64,000 nucleotides of DNA, taken from the NCBI RefSeq assembly GCF_002848345.1, contig NZ_CP025429.1, positions 930,001 to 994,000 of the forward strand, given 5' to 3'. How positions within the stretch are numbered: the first letter of the stretch is position 1; every line of letters begins with the position of its first letter. Shown here piece after piece: positions 21,497 through 30,938 of the stretch. The translations under genes and the position numbers were made by a program. This DNA comes from Chromobacterium sp. ATCC 53434. Lineage in GTDB: Bacteria > Pseudomonadota > Gammaproteobacteria > Burkholderiales > Chromobacteriaceae. The notes under the pieces are model-generated. The model was not told the origin of the DNA, did no database searches, and was given only the letters and a program-made list of their open reading frames with translations.

Positions 21497-22147
21497 ATGC
21501 AAACCAGACGAACACAGCAAAGCCGCAGGGAGTCCACCATAGGCAAGTTGGTGGAGGCGGCGATAGAGTGCCTGATGGAAAGCGGCTACCACGGCACCAG
21601 CGTGCAGCTGATCTGCGGTCGCGCCGGCGTGTCGCAGGGGGCGCTGTTCCGCCATTTCGCCACCAAGAACGAGCTGATGCAGCCGGTCGGGCGCAAGGTG
21701 GTCGACGATATCTTCGACACCGCGCTGGGGCTGGCCAGCCAGTTGCCGGCCAGCATGCCGGAAGAGGAGCGCATCGTGGCGCTGATGAAGGCGTTGGTGA
21801 TGTCGCCGCGCCACATCGTGCTGCTGGAACTGTTGATGGCCGCGCGCACGACGCCGGATCTGCGCGACATCTTCCTCGGCAGCTCCAGCACCTATTTCCG
21901 CGACCGTTTCGTCGCGATGATGGCCTCGCTGTTCCCGCGCTACGCGATTTCCACCGGTTTTTTCGCCACCTTGCTGACGATGATGACCACGATGCACGGC
22001 ATGGCGCTGTACCGCACGCTGTCCGAGCATCCGGATGGCGACCGCATGCGCGAGCAGTGGCTGCAGACGGCGCTGAAGGCGGAGCTGGAGCGGATACGGC
22101 AGGAGGGGGCGGATACCCGCAACCCGGTGTATCAGCTGCCATTCTGA
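21497..22147 (+). CDS. TetR/AcrR-family transcriptional regulator
   Basis: The 216-residue protein has the TetR N-terminal HTH: LVEAAIECLMESGYHGTSVQ then LICGRAGVSQGALFRHFATK with the GALFRHF recognition-helix motif at about residue 50. The C-terminal ligand domain is helical, with the Met-rich TLLTMMTTMHGMALY segment lining a likely hydrophobic pocket. No efflux gene is directly adjacent, so the target is unknown; the convergent neighbour is a minus-strand exported protein. The start lacks a strong Shine-Dalgarno. Confidence 0.9.
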   Translation: MQTRRTQQSRRESTIGKLVEAAIECLMESGYHGTSVQLICGRAGVSQGALFRHFATKNELMQPVGRKVVDDIFDTALGLASQLPASMPEEERIVALMKALVMSPRHIVLLELLMAARTTPDLRDIFLGSSSTYFRDRFVAMMASLFPRYAISTGFFATLLTMMTTMHGMALYRTLSEHPDGDRMREQWLQTALKAELERIRQEGADTRNPVYQLPF

Positions 22148-22165
22148 TCGAGTTTGAAATCCAAG

Positions 22166-22197
22166 CCGGTCCTCCCGTCGGGGAGGGCCGGTTTTTT
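22166..22197 (+). terminator. intrinsic terminator of the TetR gene
   Basis: Stem ccggtcctccc / gggagggccgg, loop gtcg, then six T. Its T-run runs into the stop codon region of the convergent gene ending at 22196. Confidence 0.9.
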
Positions 22198-22759
22198 ATT
22201 TGCCGCTCGAGCAGGCCGGCGCCAGGTCGGCAAGCGCTTGCAGCCCGGCTTCGGGCTGATCGGGCGGGATGCCGCCTATCACCAGGCGGCAGGTCTTGTC
22301 GTCGAGGCTGACATCCAGCATCGCTTCGTAGTCGGTTCCAGCCTGTGGTGTGAATTTGACGGCCTGCGTGTCGCAGCGCCAGCCGCCGACATCGTTGAAG
22401 GCGGCGGTCAGCGTCGTGATCTTGCCGGCGGGGAGCCGGTATTCCTGATAATAAGCCGCGGAAAACAGCGTGCTTCTTGCCGACAGGCCGCGGCTATTCG
22501 GCGTTTCCGGCATGCCTATGCTTTTATTGCTGGCCAGGTGCAGGAAGGATTTGAACGCCTGCGATTCGACAATGCCGCGATGATTGCCGAGCAGCGAAAA
22601 GCGATAGCAATCGCGGCCGGGAAACAGGCCCAGCGCCACGCCATTTTGTTGAAATATGCGGATTCTGGCGAAGTCGTCTGGCGGCGCGGCATCGTCGGCG
22701 CGGCTGACTGCGGAGAACGACAGAACGGACAGAGCGAATGCGATCAGAGGTGTTTTCAT
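22196..22759 (-). CDS. exported protein of unknown function
   Basis: The 187-residue product has a signal peptide (MKTPLIAFALSVLSFSAVSRADD) with likely cleavage after SRA. The mature part contains four cysteines (RDCYRF, WRCDTQ, KTCRL, PACSSGK), which could form two disulfides in the periplasm. No family is recognised. It lies downstream of the porin on the same strand, but the porin terminator separates them. Its GC content is slightly lower than its neighbours. Confidence 0.75.
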   Translation of the reverse strand: MKTPLIAFALSVLSFSAVSRADDAAPPDDFARIRIFQQNGVALGLFPGRDCYRFSLLGNHRGIVESQAFKSFLHLASNKSIGMPETPNSRGLSARSTLFSAAYYQEYRLPAGKITTLTAAFNDVGGWRCDTQAVKFTPQAGTDYEAMLDVSLDDKTCRLVIGGIPPDQPEAGLQALADLAPACSSGK

Positions 22760-22777
22760 ATCATATTCAGAGAATGC

Positions 22778-22804
22778 AAAAAGACCCGCCGAAGCGGGTC
22801 TTTT
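22778..22804 (-). terminator. intrinsic terminator of the porin gene
   Basis: On the minus strand: stem aaaagacccgc / gcgggtctttt with a UUCG-type tetraloop and a T5 tract. It is almost symmetric, so it may also work on the plus strand. Confidence 0.9.
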
Positions 22805-22843
22805 CGTTGCTACATTCGCGGGTTCTTGCGTCGAACCGTTGAA

Positions 22844-23947
22844 TTAGAAGCTGTGAACCATGTTCACGCCGAAGGCCTTGATCTTGTCTTCGCCGTTGTT
22901 CACCAGAGCAGCTGCGTTGTCTTCCAGCTTGATCTGACCGTATTGCGCGCCGATGGTGGTGCGCTTGGACAGAGCGTAGTCAACGCCCAGCACGAATTGC
23001 TTGTAGCCGGTGTTGTCCAGCTTGTAGCTGCCAGCCTTGATGTCCTGGCCTTGAGCGTAGGTGAACTTCGGAGTGAACGCGCCCAGCGTGTAAGCGGCGG
23101 TCAGGGCGTACTCGGTCGACTTCAGCGAAGCGTTGTTGCCGATCAGCGGGGCTGCGGCGTCAATTTCTTGCTGAATGCCGGCAACTTGTGTCTTGGTGGC
23201 CAGAGCGCTCAGATGGGTCGACGAAACATCGCCCTTCGATTGCTTGTAGCCCAGGCCGACGAACAGGTTGTTGGCATTGTAGCCGACTTCCAGCTGGTGC
23301 TTGTCGTTGGCGATGCTAACCTTGGATTCGTGGGTGTAGCTGTACTTGCCGAAGAAGCCGCTGTTCTCGTAGCCCAGGCCCAGAACGCTGGTTTCGCGAT
23401 CGTCGGTGCCGACAGCCTTGTTTTCCTTGGCGCCGTATTGCAGCGAGGCGGTCAGGCCCGGAACCACGGCCGGCAGGTCGTAGCGCACGGAGTTCTTCAG
23501 GCGGGTGTTGTCGCGGGTGAAGATGCCCAGGCCCAGCGCGTTGCTGTTGTATTGCCATACGTCAACAGTGCCCATGTCGCTGTCGCCGTAGTTGGAGATG
23601 TTGCCCAGACGCAGGGTACCCAGGTTGCTTTGCAGGCCAACGAAGGAGTTGCGGTTGGCGAAGGTGCCGGAGCTGGAGCCGCTGTAGGTGCCGTCAGTAG
23701 CGCTGCCGTTGTGGCCGCCGTCGATAGCGAAGCCAGTTTCAACTTGCCAGATAGCCTTCAGGCCGCTGCCCAGATCTTCCGAACCCTTGAAGCCGATGCG
23801 GGAACCCAGGTCGTCAACATTGGTTTTCTTGGTGGTGCCGTTGTCGACGTTCTCAATGCCACCCTTCAGGGTGCCGTAGATGGTTACGTCAGCGAATGCG
23901 GCGGCCGGCAGAGTGGCTACCAGCAGGGCGATCAGACTTTTTTTCAT
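22844..23947 (-). CDS. general porin, Neisseria/Burkholderia type outer-membrane beta-barrel
   Basis: The 367-residue precursor has a signal peptide MKKSLIALLVATLPAAAFA, begins the barrel with DVTIYGTLKGGIENV, contains GSRIGFKGSEDLGSGLKAIW, a hallmark of trimeric 16-strand porins (PorB/OmpC family), and ends in the outer-membrane signature NMVHSF with terminal Phe. It should form a trimeric diffusion channel. ATG 23947 has ggatgac as Shine-Dalgarno; an ORF extension upstream to 23986 is not needed. The start region is complementary to the nearby small-RNA candidate. Codon use is more AT-tolerant than the neighbours, as usual for highly expressed porins. Confidence 0.95.
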   Translation of the reverse strand: MKKSLIALLVATLPAAAFADVTIYGTLKGGIENVDNGTTKKTNVDDLGSRIGFKGSEDLGSGLKAIWQVETGFAIDGGHNGSATDGTYSGSSSGTFANRNSFVGLQSNLGTLRLGNISNYGDSDMGTVDVWQYNSNALGLGIFTRDNTRLKNSVRYDLPAVVPGLTASLQYGAKENKAVGTDDRETSVLGLGYENSGFFGKYSYTHESKVSIANDKHQLEVGYNANNLFVGLGYKQSKGDVSSTHLSALATKTQVAGIQQEIDAAAPLIGNNASLKSTEYALTAAYTLGAFTPKFTYAQGQDIKAGSYKLDNTGYKQFVLGVDYALSKRTTIGAQYGQIKLEDNAAALVNNGEDKIKAFGVNMVHSF

Positions 23948-23986
23948 GGTCAAGTCATCCTTTTTTAGGTTTAGGAATGTGAGCAA

Positions 23987-24015
23987 ATGCTATTGGCTGG
24001 GTTGTGGGAATGCAA
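23987..24015 (-). promoter_or_regulatory. candidate sigma-70 promoter of the porin gene
   Basis: On the minus strand TTGCAT (-35, at 24010-24015) and TAGCAT (-10, at 23987-23992) are 17 bases apart. Transcription would begin near 23980 and give a leader of about 33 nt. Prediction from hexamers only. Confidence 0.45.
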
Positions 24016-24222
24016 CTTAAGCGAGCCAATTGTGTTGCGATCAAGCAACTAATGCCGCAGTTTCTTGGCGGCAATGTTCGTTTTTGTATGTTGTAACTGT
24101 TTGAATGGTATGAGGTATTACTGTGCTTGAAGCGAGGTTTCACGGGTGTTGTAAAAAAGAGTCAAATGCCGTGTATGCTTGTTTGTGATGGGATATGCCG
24201 TGGAGTGGAGAGGTTGCCAGGC

Positions 24223-24316
24223 AAAAAAATAGCCCGCTTTTGTCGAGCGGGCCGGAAAATCAACGTGACTTGAAGTGAATCCAGCAGGCGCGGATTGCAT
24301 CCACTTGAATTCGCTT
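24223..24316 (-). ncRNA. candidate small RNA upstream of the porin gene
   Basis: A minus-strand transcript of about 94 nt is predicted: a promoter at 24323-24351, a stem made of aagtg-bulge-aatcc paired with ggattcactt, a single-stranded linker caagtcacgttgatttt, and an intrinsic terminator (gcccgct / agcgggc, loop cgacaaa, T7) ending at 24223. The A/U-rich linker before the terminator is typical of Hfq-binding RNAs. The linker base run TCAAGTCA is the exact complement of TGACTTGA at positions -10 to -3 of the porin mRNA. No ORF with a Shine-Dalgarno fits inside. The remaining intergenic bases 24018-24222 and 24352-24570 hold no supported gene. Confidence 0.6.
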
Positions 24317-24322
24317 GCGATC

Positions 24323-24351
24323 ATCTTAAAAGAAAGCATCAACTATGTAAA
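24323..24351 (-). promoter_or_regulatory. predicted sigma-70 promoter of the small RNA
   Basis: On the minus strand TTTACA (24346-24351) and TAAGAT (24323-24328) are separated by exactly 17 bases, close to consensus. The start would be near 24316. Confidence 0.6.
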
Positions 24352-24570
24352 TTGAGCGAATGCTCGGCGAGCGTGGCCTGTCTGTATGCGTAGTGTTTGC
24401 AAGTCATTGGTTTTGAATAAAAATGTCCGCCATGCTTCGTACTTGTAAATATTATGCATATTCAGATTTGATGTTTTTTTGCGACGTCGGCGCGGCGCGG
24501 GCATCCTGGCGGCGATGCCGGAGAGGGGCTGGGGCGCGGCGGATGCGGAAATGAAGAGGTATATAAAGGT

Positions 24571-25425
24571 ATGCGGACTCTGACGGTGATGGGGGCGGGG
24601 CGGCTCGGTTGCAGCCTGGCCAGGCTGGCTCATTTGTCCGGGCACTATCAAGTGCTCGATGTGGTCGGGCGGAGGCCGGAGCCGTTGCGGCGGGCTCGCG
24701 AGTTCATCGGCGCCGGTCGGGAGGCGACCGATCTCGGCCAACTGCGGGCGGCCGATTTTTACCTGCTGTCGGTGCCCGACGGCGAGATCGCCTCATGCGC
24801 GAACGACTTGGCGGCTGCCGGGGTCGCGCCGGCCGGTTGCGTGGTCTTTCACGCCAGCGGCGTCGGAGAGGCGGCGCTATTGGCGCCGCTGGCCGAGCGG
24901 GGCGTGCTGACGGCCAGCCTGCACCCGGCGTTCTCCTTCGCCGATCCTGCCCGGGCGGTGGCGGATTTCGCCGGCACCTTGTGCGCGCTGGAGGGCGACG
25001 AGGATGCTTGCACGCGGCTGGAGGCGCTGGCGCTGGCCTTGGGCGGCCGGCCGTTCCGGCTGGCGCCGGGCGGCAAGGCGGCTTATCACGCCGGCCTGTC
25101 GGTGGCGTCGAACTTCCTGGTGGCGCTGACGGCGATGGCGCAGCGGCTGACCGCGCGCGCCGGGGTGCCGGACGAATTGGCGCAGCCGCTGCTGGGCGGC
25201 TTGATGCGGCAGACGCTGGAGAACGCGCTGGCGCTGGGGCCGCGGGACGCGCTGACCGGCCCGATCGCGCGCGGCGACGTCGGCACCGTCGAGCGCCATC
25301 TGGCGGCGCTGGGCGATGCGGAACTGGCGGCGGCCTACCGCGCGCTGGGGCGGCAGACGGTGGCGCTGGCCGGCGACCGGCTGCCGGACGCGGTGCGCCT
25401 GCGCTTGCTGGCGCTGCTTTACTGA
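24571..25425 (+). CDS. Rossmann-fold and DUF2520 domain protein
   Basis: The 284-residue protein begins with a dinucleotide-binding fold ([19 protein letters not shown], then SVPDGEI) and continues with the DUF2520 helical domain ([45 protein letters not shown]). It looks like a member of the 6-phosphogluconate/ketopantoate-reductase-like superfamily, probably an NAD(P)-dependent oxidoreductase; substrate unknown. Its stop overlaps the stop of pncB by 7 bases on the other strand. Confidence 0.8.
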   Translation: MRTLTVMGAGRLGCSLARLAHLSGHYQVLDVVGRRPEPLRRAREFIGAGREATDLGQLRAADFYLLSVPDGEIASCANDLAAAGVAPAGCVVFHASGVGEAALLAPLAERGVLTASLHPAFSFADPARAVADFAGTLCALEGDEDACTRLEALALALGGRPFRLAPGGKAAYHAGLSVASNFLVALTAMAQRLTARAGVPDELAQPLLGGLMRQTLENALALGPRDALTGPIARGDVGTVERHLAALGDAELAAAYRALGRQTVALAGDRLPDAVRLRLLALLY

Positions 25426-26624
25426 GCGCGTATGCTGAACACCTGGCGCAGGTAGGCGAGGAAAGTCTCGTCGCTGCACATGGTCTTGCCGGGGCTGTCC
25501 GACAGCTTGGCCACCGGCTGGCCGTTGCAGCTGACCAGCTTCAGCACGATCTGCAGCGGCTCCAGTCCCATATCGTTGGTGAAGTGGGTGCCGATGCCGA
25601 AGCTGACCTGGATGTGCGGGCTGAAGTGGCGCTGCAGTTCCAGTGCGCTGTCCACGCTGAGGCCGTCGCTGAAGGTCAGCATCTTGGCGGCCGGGTCTAT
25701 GCGCAGCTTGCGGTAATGGGCGATCGCCTTCTCGCCCCAGACGTAGGGATCGCCGCTGTCGTGGCGCAGGCCGTCGAACAGCTTGGCGAAGTAGAGGTCG
25801 AAGTCGGCGAGGAAGGCGTCCATGCCGACGACGTCGGTCAGCGCGATGCCGAGGTCGCCGCGGTATTCCTGCACCCAGGATTCCAGCGCCGCCTTCTGGA
25901 AGTCCCGGAGCCGCACGCCCAGCGCCTGGAAGGCCTGGAAGAATTCGTGGGCCATCGTGCCGATCGGCGTGATGCCGAGTTCGCGTGCCAGATAGACATT
26001 GCTGGTGCCGCGGAAGATCTGCGGCAGCGCGCGGTTCAGCCTCTCGACCACATGGGCCTGCCAGGCGCGGCTGAAGCGGCGGCGGGTGCCGAAATCGGCG
26101 ATCAAGAGCGGGAAGCGCTGCTCCGGGGCCTCGTCGCGCAGGAAGCGTTCCAGCGTGGCGATCTTGGCTTCGAGCCGGCGATGGCCCTCGGCGCGCACCG
26201 CCTCGCTGTCCAGCGGATGGAAATACAGCTCGTTGACGATGGCCAGCACGAAGATTTCGAAGAACATCGCCTGCACCATCGGCCCCTTGATGCGGATCGC
26301 CAGCTGCTCGCCTTCCTCGCTGACACTGATGAAGCGGCGTTGCAGGTGGAACAGCTCCAGATAGTCGACGTAGTCGCTCTTGATGAAGCGCAGGCCGCGC
26401 AGATAATCCAGCTCGTCCTGGCTGAAGCGCAGCTCGCACAGCAGGTCCAGCTGGGCCTCCAGCTGGGCTTTCAGTTGCGACAGCGGCGTGTCCGGATGGT
26501 TGCGGCAGCGGAACTCGTACTCGCCGTGGGCGGCCGGGAACTGGTGCAGCACCACCTGCAGCATGGTGAACTTGTACAGGTCGGTGTCCAGCAGCGACCG
26601 GATGATGGGCGTGGTCTTGGGCAT
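25419..26624 (-). CDS. pncB: nicotinate phosphoribosyltransferase
   Basis: PncB makes nicotinate mononucleotide from nicotinate and PRPP with ATP (NAD salvage). The 401-residue protein has [15 protein letters not shown] at the N-terminus, [18 protein letters not shown] with the histidine phosphorylated in the family, [12 protein letters not shown] for PRPP binding, and [10 protein letters not shown]. Length is normal. Convergent with the DUF2520 gene, overlapping it by 7 bases. The Shine-Dalgarno is weak. Confidence 0.95.
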   Translation of the reverse strand: MPKTTPIIRSLLDTDLYKFTMLQVVLHQFPAAHGEYEFRCRNHPDTPLSQLKAQLEAQLDLLCELRFSQDELDYLRGLRFIKSDYVDYLELFHLQRRFISVSEEGEQLAIRIKGPMVQAMFFEIFVLAIVNELYFHPLDSEAVRAEGHRRLEAKIATLERFLRDEAPEQRFPLLIADFGTRRRFSRAWQAHVVERLNRALPQIFRGTSNVYLARELGITPIGTMAHEFFQAFQALGVRLRDFQKAALESWVQEYRGDLGIALTDVVGMDAFLADFDLYFAKLFDGLRHDSGDPYVWGEKAIAHYRKLRIDPAAKMLTFSDGLSVDSALELQRHFSPHIQVSFGIGTHFTNDMGLEPLQIVLKLVSCNGQPVAKLSDSPGKTMCSDETFLAYLRQVFSIRAQ

Positions 26625-26635
26625 GGCGGCGCGTC

Positions 26636-27340
26636 TCAGGCGGCGTGGATCACGAAGATGGCCGGGCGCTTGTGCAGATCGGGCGGATTTTGCGGCCAGT
26701 CCTGCACGCGGTGGCTGACGATGGTCTGCGTCGGCAAGGTCAGATCGCAGGCTACCGCGAGCCGGGTCGACGGCGCCAGCGTTTCGCGCAGTTGCGCCAG
26801 CAGCGCGTTGTTGCGGTACGGCGTCTCGATGAACAGCTGGGTCTCGTCGTTCTTGCGCGAGCGCTGCTCCAGCTCCTTCACCAGCCTGGCTTTTTCCGCG
26901 GCGTCGACCGGCAGGTAGCCGTGGAAGGAGAAGCGCTGGCCGTTGGCGCCGCTGGCCATCAGCGCCAGCAGGATGGACGAGGGACCGATCAGCGGTTCGA
27001 CGCGGATGCCGTGGCGGTGCGCCAGCGCCACCAGCTGGGCGCCGGGGTCGGCCACCGCCGGGCAGCCGGCCTCGGAGATCAGGCCGACGTCGTGGCCGGC
27101 CTGCAGAGGCGCCAGCAGCGCGGCGACGTCGGCCTGCTTGGTGTGCTCGTTCAAGGTGCTCATGGTAAGCTCGCGTATCGGCGTGGTCACGCCCAGCGCC
27201 TTCAAATGCTTGCGCGCGGTTTTTTCCGCCTCGACGACGAAATGGGCGATGTGGACGATTTTGGCGCGCTCGCCTTCCGGCAGCCAGGCGACGTTTTCGT
27301 CGCCGAGCGGCGCCGGGATCAGAAACAGGGTGCCGCTCAT
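26636..27340 (-). CDS. SAM-dependent methyltransferase of the RsmI/tetrapyrrole-methylase family
   Basis: The 234-residue protein has the RsmI-like fold: [12 protein letters not shown] at the N-terminus, [18 protein letters not shown] (SAM-loop), [18 protein letters not shown], and FIETPYRN. It is shorter than RsmI (about 280) and lacks the usual start LYIVATPIGNL..DIT, so it is a paralogue rather than rsmI itself; a methyl acceptor cannot be named. ATG 27340 overlaps the yceF stop (ATGA), so the two are translationally coupled. Confidence 0.85.
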   Translation of the reverse strand: MSGTLFLIPAPLGDENVAWLPEGERAKIVHIAHFVVEAEKTARKHLKALGVTTPIRELTMSTLNEHTKQADVAALLAPLQAGHDVGLISEAGCPAVADPGAQLVALAHRHGIRVEPLIGPSSILLALMASGANGQRFSFHGYLPVDAAEKARLVKELEQRSRKNDETQLFIETPYRNNALLAQLRETLAPSTRLAVACDLTLPTQTIVSHRVQDWPQNPPDLHKRPAIFVIHAA

Positions 27341-27918
27341 TGCAGCACCTCCACGCCTTCGTTGGCCAGCATGGTGATCAGCTGGAACAGCGGCACGCCG
27401 ATCAGCGCGTTCGGATCGTCCGACTCCACTTTTTCCAGCAGCGCGCCGCCCAGGCCCTCGCTCTTGGCGCTGCCGGCGCAATGGAGCGCATCCGGCTCGC
27501 GGGTAAGATAATTGCGGATCTGGGCTTCTGTCAGCTGGCGCAGCGTGACGCGGGTGATGCCGACGCATTCCTGCAACCGGCCGCTGTCGCTGTTATGCAA
27601 CGCCAGCGCGGAGTGGAAGACCACGGTGCGGCCGCTCATCCACTTCAGCATTTCCACGCCCTGTTCGAAGCCGCCGGGTTTGCCTATCTGCTTGCCATCC
27701 AGCAGAGCCACCTGATCGGAGCCTATGATCAGCGAGCCGGGATGCTTGCCGGCCAGCGACTGGGCCTTGGTGCGCGCCAGGCGCACCGCGGTTTCCAGCG
27801 CGGTTTCTCTGGGGAGGGGCGTTTCGTCGCAGACAGGTGGTTCGGCGCTGAAGGGCAGGCCCAGGCGGGCGATGATTTCTTGGCGGTAGCGGGAGGTGGA
27901 AGCCAGTACGATGTGCAT
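27337..27918 (-). CDS. yceF: Maf-family nucleotide pyrophosphatase YceF (7-methyl-GTP type)
   Basis: Maf/HAM1-fold enzymes hydrolyse non-canonical nucleoside triphosphates. The 193-residue protein starts [20 protein letters not shown] and has the catalytic-acid motif [20 protein letters not shown]; the GSDQ form (rather than GADT) is that of YceF, reported to act on m7GTP. It is divergent from yceD-rpmF-plsX, the gene neighbour known from E. coli. A longer in-frame extension upstream is not conserved. Confidence 0.93.
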   Translation of the reverse strand: MHIVLASTSRYRQEIIARLGLPFSAEPPVCDETPLPRETALETAVRLARTKAQSLAGKHPGSLIIGSDQVALLDGKQIGKPGGFEQGVEMLKWMSGRTVVFHSALALHNSDSGRLQECVGITRVTLRQLTEAQIRNYLTREPDALHCAGSAKSEGLGGALLEKVESDDPNALIGVPLFQLITMLANEGVEVLQ

Positions 27919-27984
27919 GATTCGAGCCGGTTGATGGCAATGCCGAGCGCGCCATCCGGCCGCTCCGTCCTTGCCTTGTTTCTT

Positions 27985-28014
27985 TTGACAAATCAGGGGA
28001 GTGGATTGTAACAT
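27985..28014 (+). promoter_or_regulatory. candidate promoter of yceD (possibly leaderless transcript)
   Basis: A perfect -35 TTGACA (27985-27990) and TAACAT (28009-28014) are 18 bases apart. The expected start at about 28021 is within a few bases of the yceD ATG at 28024, which also lacks a Shine-Dalgarno. Confidence 0.45.
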
Positions 28015-28023
28015 GCTGGGTTT

Positions 28024-28527
28024 ATGTCTAAACCGATTTTGATCGACCCGCTCAAGTTCGCCCGGGAAGGGCGTTCGCAGTCCGGCCAAGTGCCGGTTTG
28101 CGAGCTGGACGAGCGCGTGCACAGCGACCTGTCGGATACCTCCGGCACGGTGTCGTATGAGCTCACAGGCTTTCGTGACGAGCTGCAGCGTTTTGCGCTG
28201 CGCATCCGTTTGACCGCGGATTTGCGAGTCACCTGCCAGCGCTGTCTGGACGGCATGCCGTTCAGCCTGGACACCGATTCGGTGCTCACGCTGTTTACCA
28301 GTCAGGAAAAGCTGGCCGAGGCCTGCGAGCTGAACGAGGAGCTGGATGCCGTTCTCGCCGAGCCCGAACTCGACGTAACTGCGCTGATCGAAGACGAAAT
28401 CATCATGGGCTTGCCGCATTCGCCGAAACACGACGAATGTGGCGGGGATACTCTCTCGCTCGCCAAGGCTGACAAGCCCAACCCGTTTGCGGTGCTGGCG
28501 GCGCTTAAGAGACCCAAGTCCGAGTAA
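28024..28527 (+). CDS. yceD: DUF177/YceD family protein (23S rRNA accumulation protein)
   Basis: YceD homologues bind ribosomal precursors and influence 23S rRNA levels. The 167-residue protein has the conserved cysteine pair VTCQRCLDGM, the acidic central block EDEIIMGLPHSPKHDECG, and NPFAVLAALK at the C-terminus. It begins the lipid-ribosome operon and precedes rpmF by 45 bases. No Shine-Dalgarno is visible before ATG 28024, while TTGACA at 27985 and TAACAT at 28009 would start transcription only a few bases upstream. Confidence 0.92.
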   Translation: MSKPILIDPLKFAREGRSQSGQVPVCELDERVHSDLSDTSGTVSYELTGFRDELQRFALRIRLTADLRVTCQRCLDGMPFSLDTDSVLTLFTSQEKLAEACELNEELDAVLAEPELDVTALIEDEIIMGLPHSPKHDECGGDTLSLAKADKPNPFAVLAALKRPKSE

Positions 28528-28572
28528 CCCGGATTCGTATTAGAATCTACTTGAATTTCTTAGGAGTCGACC

Positions 28573-28752
28573 ATGGCTGTTCAACAGAACAAAAAGTCCC
28601 CGTCCAAGCGCGGCATGCATCGTGCACACGATTTTCTGACGGCTCCGGCCCTGGCAGTTGAAGCCAGCACCGGCGAAGCCCACCTGCGTCACCACATCAG
28701 CCCGAACGGCTTCTACCGTGGTCGCAAGGTTGTGAAGACCAAGGGCGAGTAA
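28573..28752 (+). CDS. rpmF: 50S ribosomal protein L32
   Basis: The 59-residue protein ([20 protein letters not shown], then [15 protein letters not shown]) is a clear L32. It lacks the paired zinc cysteines, so it is the zinc-free form. Shine-Dalgarno taggag precedes ATG 28573. It sits between yceD and plsX as in most proteobacteria. Confidence 0.97.
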
Positions 28753-28809
28753 TCTCCCGCGTTTTCACTTCCTTTCCTTTTTTGGTAGGTACTTTTACCG
28801 CAATCGTTG

Positions 28810-29847
28810 ATGACTATCACCGTCGCGGTTGATGCTATGGGCGGTGACGTTGGCCTCAAGGTTACCGTCCCGGCATCGATCCAATTCCTGCAAGACCACC
28901 CCGACACCCATCTGATTCTCGTAGGCGACCAGCCGGCCCTGGAGGCTGAACTGGCCCTGCACGCGGGCGCCGTGCGTGAGCGCATCCTCATCCAGCATGC
29001 CACCCAGGTGGTGGGCATGGACGAGGCGCCTCAGCTCGCCCTGAAGAACAAGAAGGACTCGTCGATGAGGGTGGCGATCAACCTGGTCAAGGAAGGCAAG
29101 GCGCAGGCCGCCGTGTCCGCCGGCAACACCGGCGCGCTGATGGCTACCGCCCGCTTCGTCCTGAAGACCATTCCCGGCATTGACCGTCCCGCCATCGCCA
29201 AGCTGCTGCCCAATGTCAAAGGCACTTCCTGCGTGTTGGACCTGGGCGCCAATGTTGATTGCACACCAGAACAACTGTTGCAGTTCGGCATCATGGGCGC
29301 CGAGCTGGTGGTCTGCCTGCAAGGCAAGACCAATCCTTCCGTCGGCCTGCTGAACATCGGCAGCGAGGATATCAAGGGCAACGACAACATCAAGAAGACT
29401 GCCGAGCTGTTGCGCCAGTCGGAGCTGAATTTCTACGGCAACGTGGAAGGCGACGACATCTGCAAGGGCACGACGGATGTGGTAGTCTGCGACGGTTTTA
29501 CCGGCAATGTTGCGCTGAAGACAGCTGAGGGGCTGGCGCACATGTTCGCCGTTTTCCTGAAGGAAGAGTTCGGTCGCAGCTGGTGGACGCGCTTGTGCGC
29601 GCTGGCCGCGCTGCCGGTGCTGGCTCTCTTCAAGAAGCGCATCGATCCGCGCCGCTACAACGGGGCCAGCTTGCTGGGCCTGCGCGGCATCGTGGTGAAG
29701 AGCCACGGTGGGGCCGATGTCACAGGATTCCGTTACGCGTTGGCGCAGGCATGCGAGGAGGCCGGCTCCGACGTGATTGGTCACATTGCCGAACGGATTG
29801 CTAAACAATTAGACAATCTCAAGCAGTCCGAGGCAGAAGCGAACTGA
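28810..29847 (+). CDS. plsX: phosphate acyltransferase PlsX
   Basis: PlsX converts acyl-ACP and phosphate to acyl-phosphate, the donor for PlsY in phospholipid synthesis. The 345-residue protein begins [20 protein letters not shown] and contains [33 protein letters not shown] and [17 protein letters not shown], typical of the family. The ATG at 28810 is preferred to a TTG three bases earlier. fabH begins 5 bases after its stop. Confidence 0.97.
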   Translation: MTITVAVDAMGGDVGLKVTVPASIQFLQDHPDTHLILVGDQPALEAELALHAGAVRERILIQHATQVVGMDEAPQLALKNKKDSSMRVAINLVKEGKAQAAVSAGNTGALMATARFVLKTIPGIDRPAIAKLLPNVKGTSCVLDLGANVDCTPEQLLQFGIMGAELVVCLQGKTNPSVGLLNIGSEDIKGNDNIKKTAELLRQSELNFYGNVEGDDICKGTTDVVVCDGFTGNVALKTAEGLAHMFAVFLKEEFGRSWWTRLCALAALPVLALFKKRIDPRRYNGASLLGLRGIVVKSHGGADVTGFRYALAQACEEAGSDVIGHIAERIAKQLDNLKQSEAEAN

Positions 29848-29852
29848 CAAAC

Positions 29853-30812
29853 ATGGGCTATTCCCGCATTCTCGGAACCGGCAGCTTCCTGCCGTCCCGA
29901 GTGCTCACCAATGCGCAATTGGCCGAGCGAGTGGATACCAGCGACGAGTGGATCGTAAGTCGCACCGGCATCCGCGCGCGCCATATTGCCGATGATCAGC
30001 ACAAGACCAGCGATCTCGCGCTGAGGGCGGCGGAAGCCGCCATCGCCAGCGCCGGCATAGACAAGGGCGAGATCGACCTGATCATCGTCGCCACCACTAC
30101 TCCCGACATGGTTTTCCCCAGCACCGCCTGCATTCTGCAGGAGAAGCTGGGTCTGCCCGGCATTCCCGCTTTCGACGTGCAGGCCGTTTGCGCCGGCTTC
30201 GTCTACGCGGTGGCCACCGCCAATGCCTATATCAAGAGCGGCATGGCGAAGAAGGCGCTGGTGATCGGCGCCGAAATCATGTCGCGGGTGCTCGATTGGG
30301 ATGATCGTCGCACCTGCGTGCTGTTCGGCGACGGCGCCGGCGCCGTGGTGTTGGGCGTGTCCGACGAGCCCGGCATCCTGCATGCCAAACTGGCCGCCGA
30401 CGGCCGTTACCAAGGCTTGCTGAATACGCCGGCGCAGATCTCCGGCGGCAAGATCCAGGGCATGCCGTATCTGCACATGGATGGCCCGGCGGTATTCAAG
30501 TTCGCCGTCAAGTCGCTGTCCGAGATCGCCGTCGCCACGCTGGCCGAGGCCGGAGTGGAGAAGTCGGCGGTGGACTGGCTGGTGCCGCATCAGGCCAATC
30601 TGCGCATCATCGAATCGACCGCCAAGCACCTGGGCCTGCCCATGGACAAAGTGATCGTCACGCTGCCGGAGCAGGGCAACACCTCGGCCGCGTCGATCCC
30701 GCTGGCGCTGGACGCCGCGGTGCGCGATGGGCGCATCCGCCGCGGCCAGACCGTCCTGCTGGAAGGCATAGGCGGCGGTTTCGCCTGGGGCGCGGCGCTG
30801 CTCATCTACTGA
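29853..30812 (+). CDS. fabH: beta-ketoacyl-ACP synthase III
   Basis: FabH starts fatty-acid synthesis by condensing acetyl-CoA with malonyl-ACP. The 319-residue protein has the catalytic triad: C113 in [12 protein letters not shown], His in [10 protein letters not shown] and Asn in [12 protein letters not shown]. It starts 5 bases after plsX, so the two are coupled. Confidence 0.97.
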   Translation: MGYSRILGTGSFLPSRVLTNAQLAERVDTSDEWIVSRTGIRARHIADDQHKTSDLALRAAEAAIASAGIDKGEIDLIIVATTTPDMVFPSTACILQEKLGLPGIPAFDVQAVCAGFVYAVATANAYIKSGMAKKALVIGAEIMSRVLDWDDRRTCVLFGDGAGAVVLGVSDEPGILHAKLAADGRYQGLLNTPAQISGGKIQGMPYLHMDGPAVFKFAVKSLSEIAVATLAEAGVEKSAVDWLVPHQANLRIIESTAKHLGLPMDKVIVTLPEQGNTSAASIPLALDAAVRDGRIRRGQTVLLEGIGGGFAWGAALLIY

Positions 30813-30938
30813 TAAACCGGCGTCAAGTGGCGTTTTCGCCGTCCAATCGCCGCCGATGACAACATTTGTTGCATGGCGGGCTTGGCAGCGGGCGTCGCTT
30901 TGCGTCATGCTTTGCGTCGAATTCACGTGGAGTCGACT

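Noticed and set aside
24118..24342. Minus-strand 74-codon ORF over the small-RNA candidate
   Set aside because: It runs through the terminator hairpin, has no Shine-Dalgarno and no similarity; RNA gene preferred.
24609..26918. Plus-strand open frame of 769 codons over the DUF2520 gene and pncB
   Set aside because: Antisense to pncB in its second half; low-complexity Arg/Gly-rich start.
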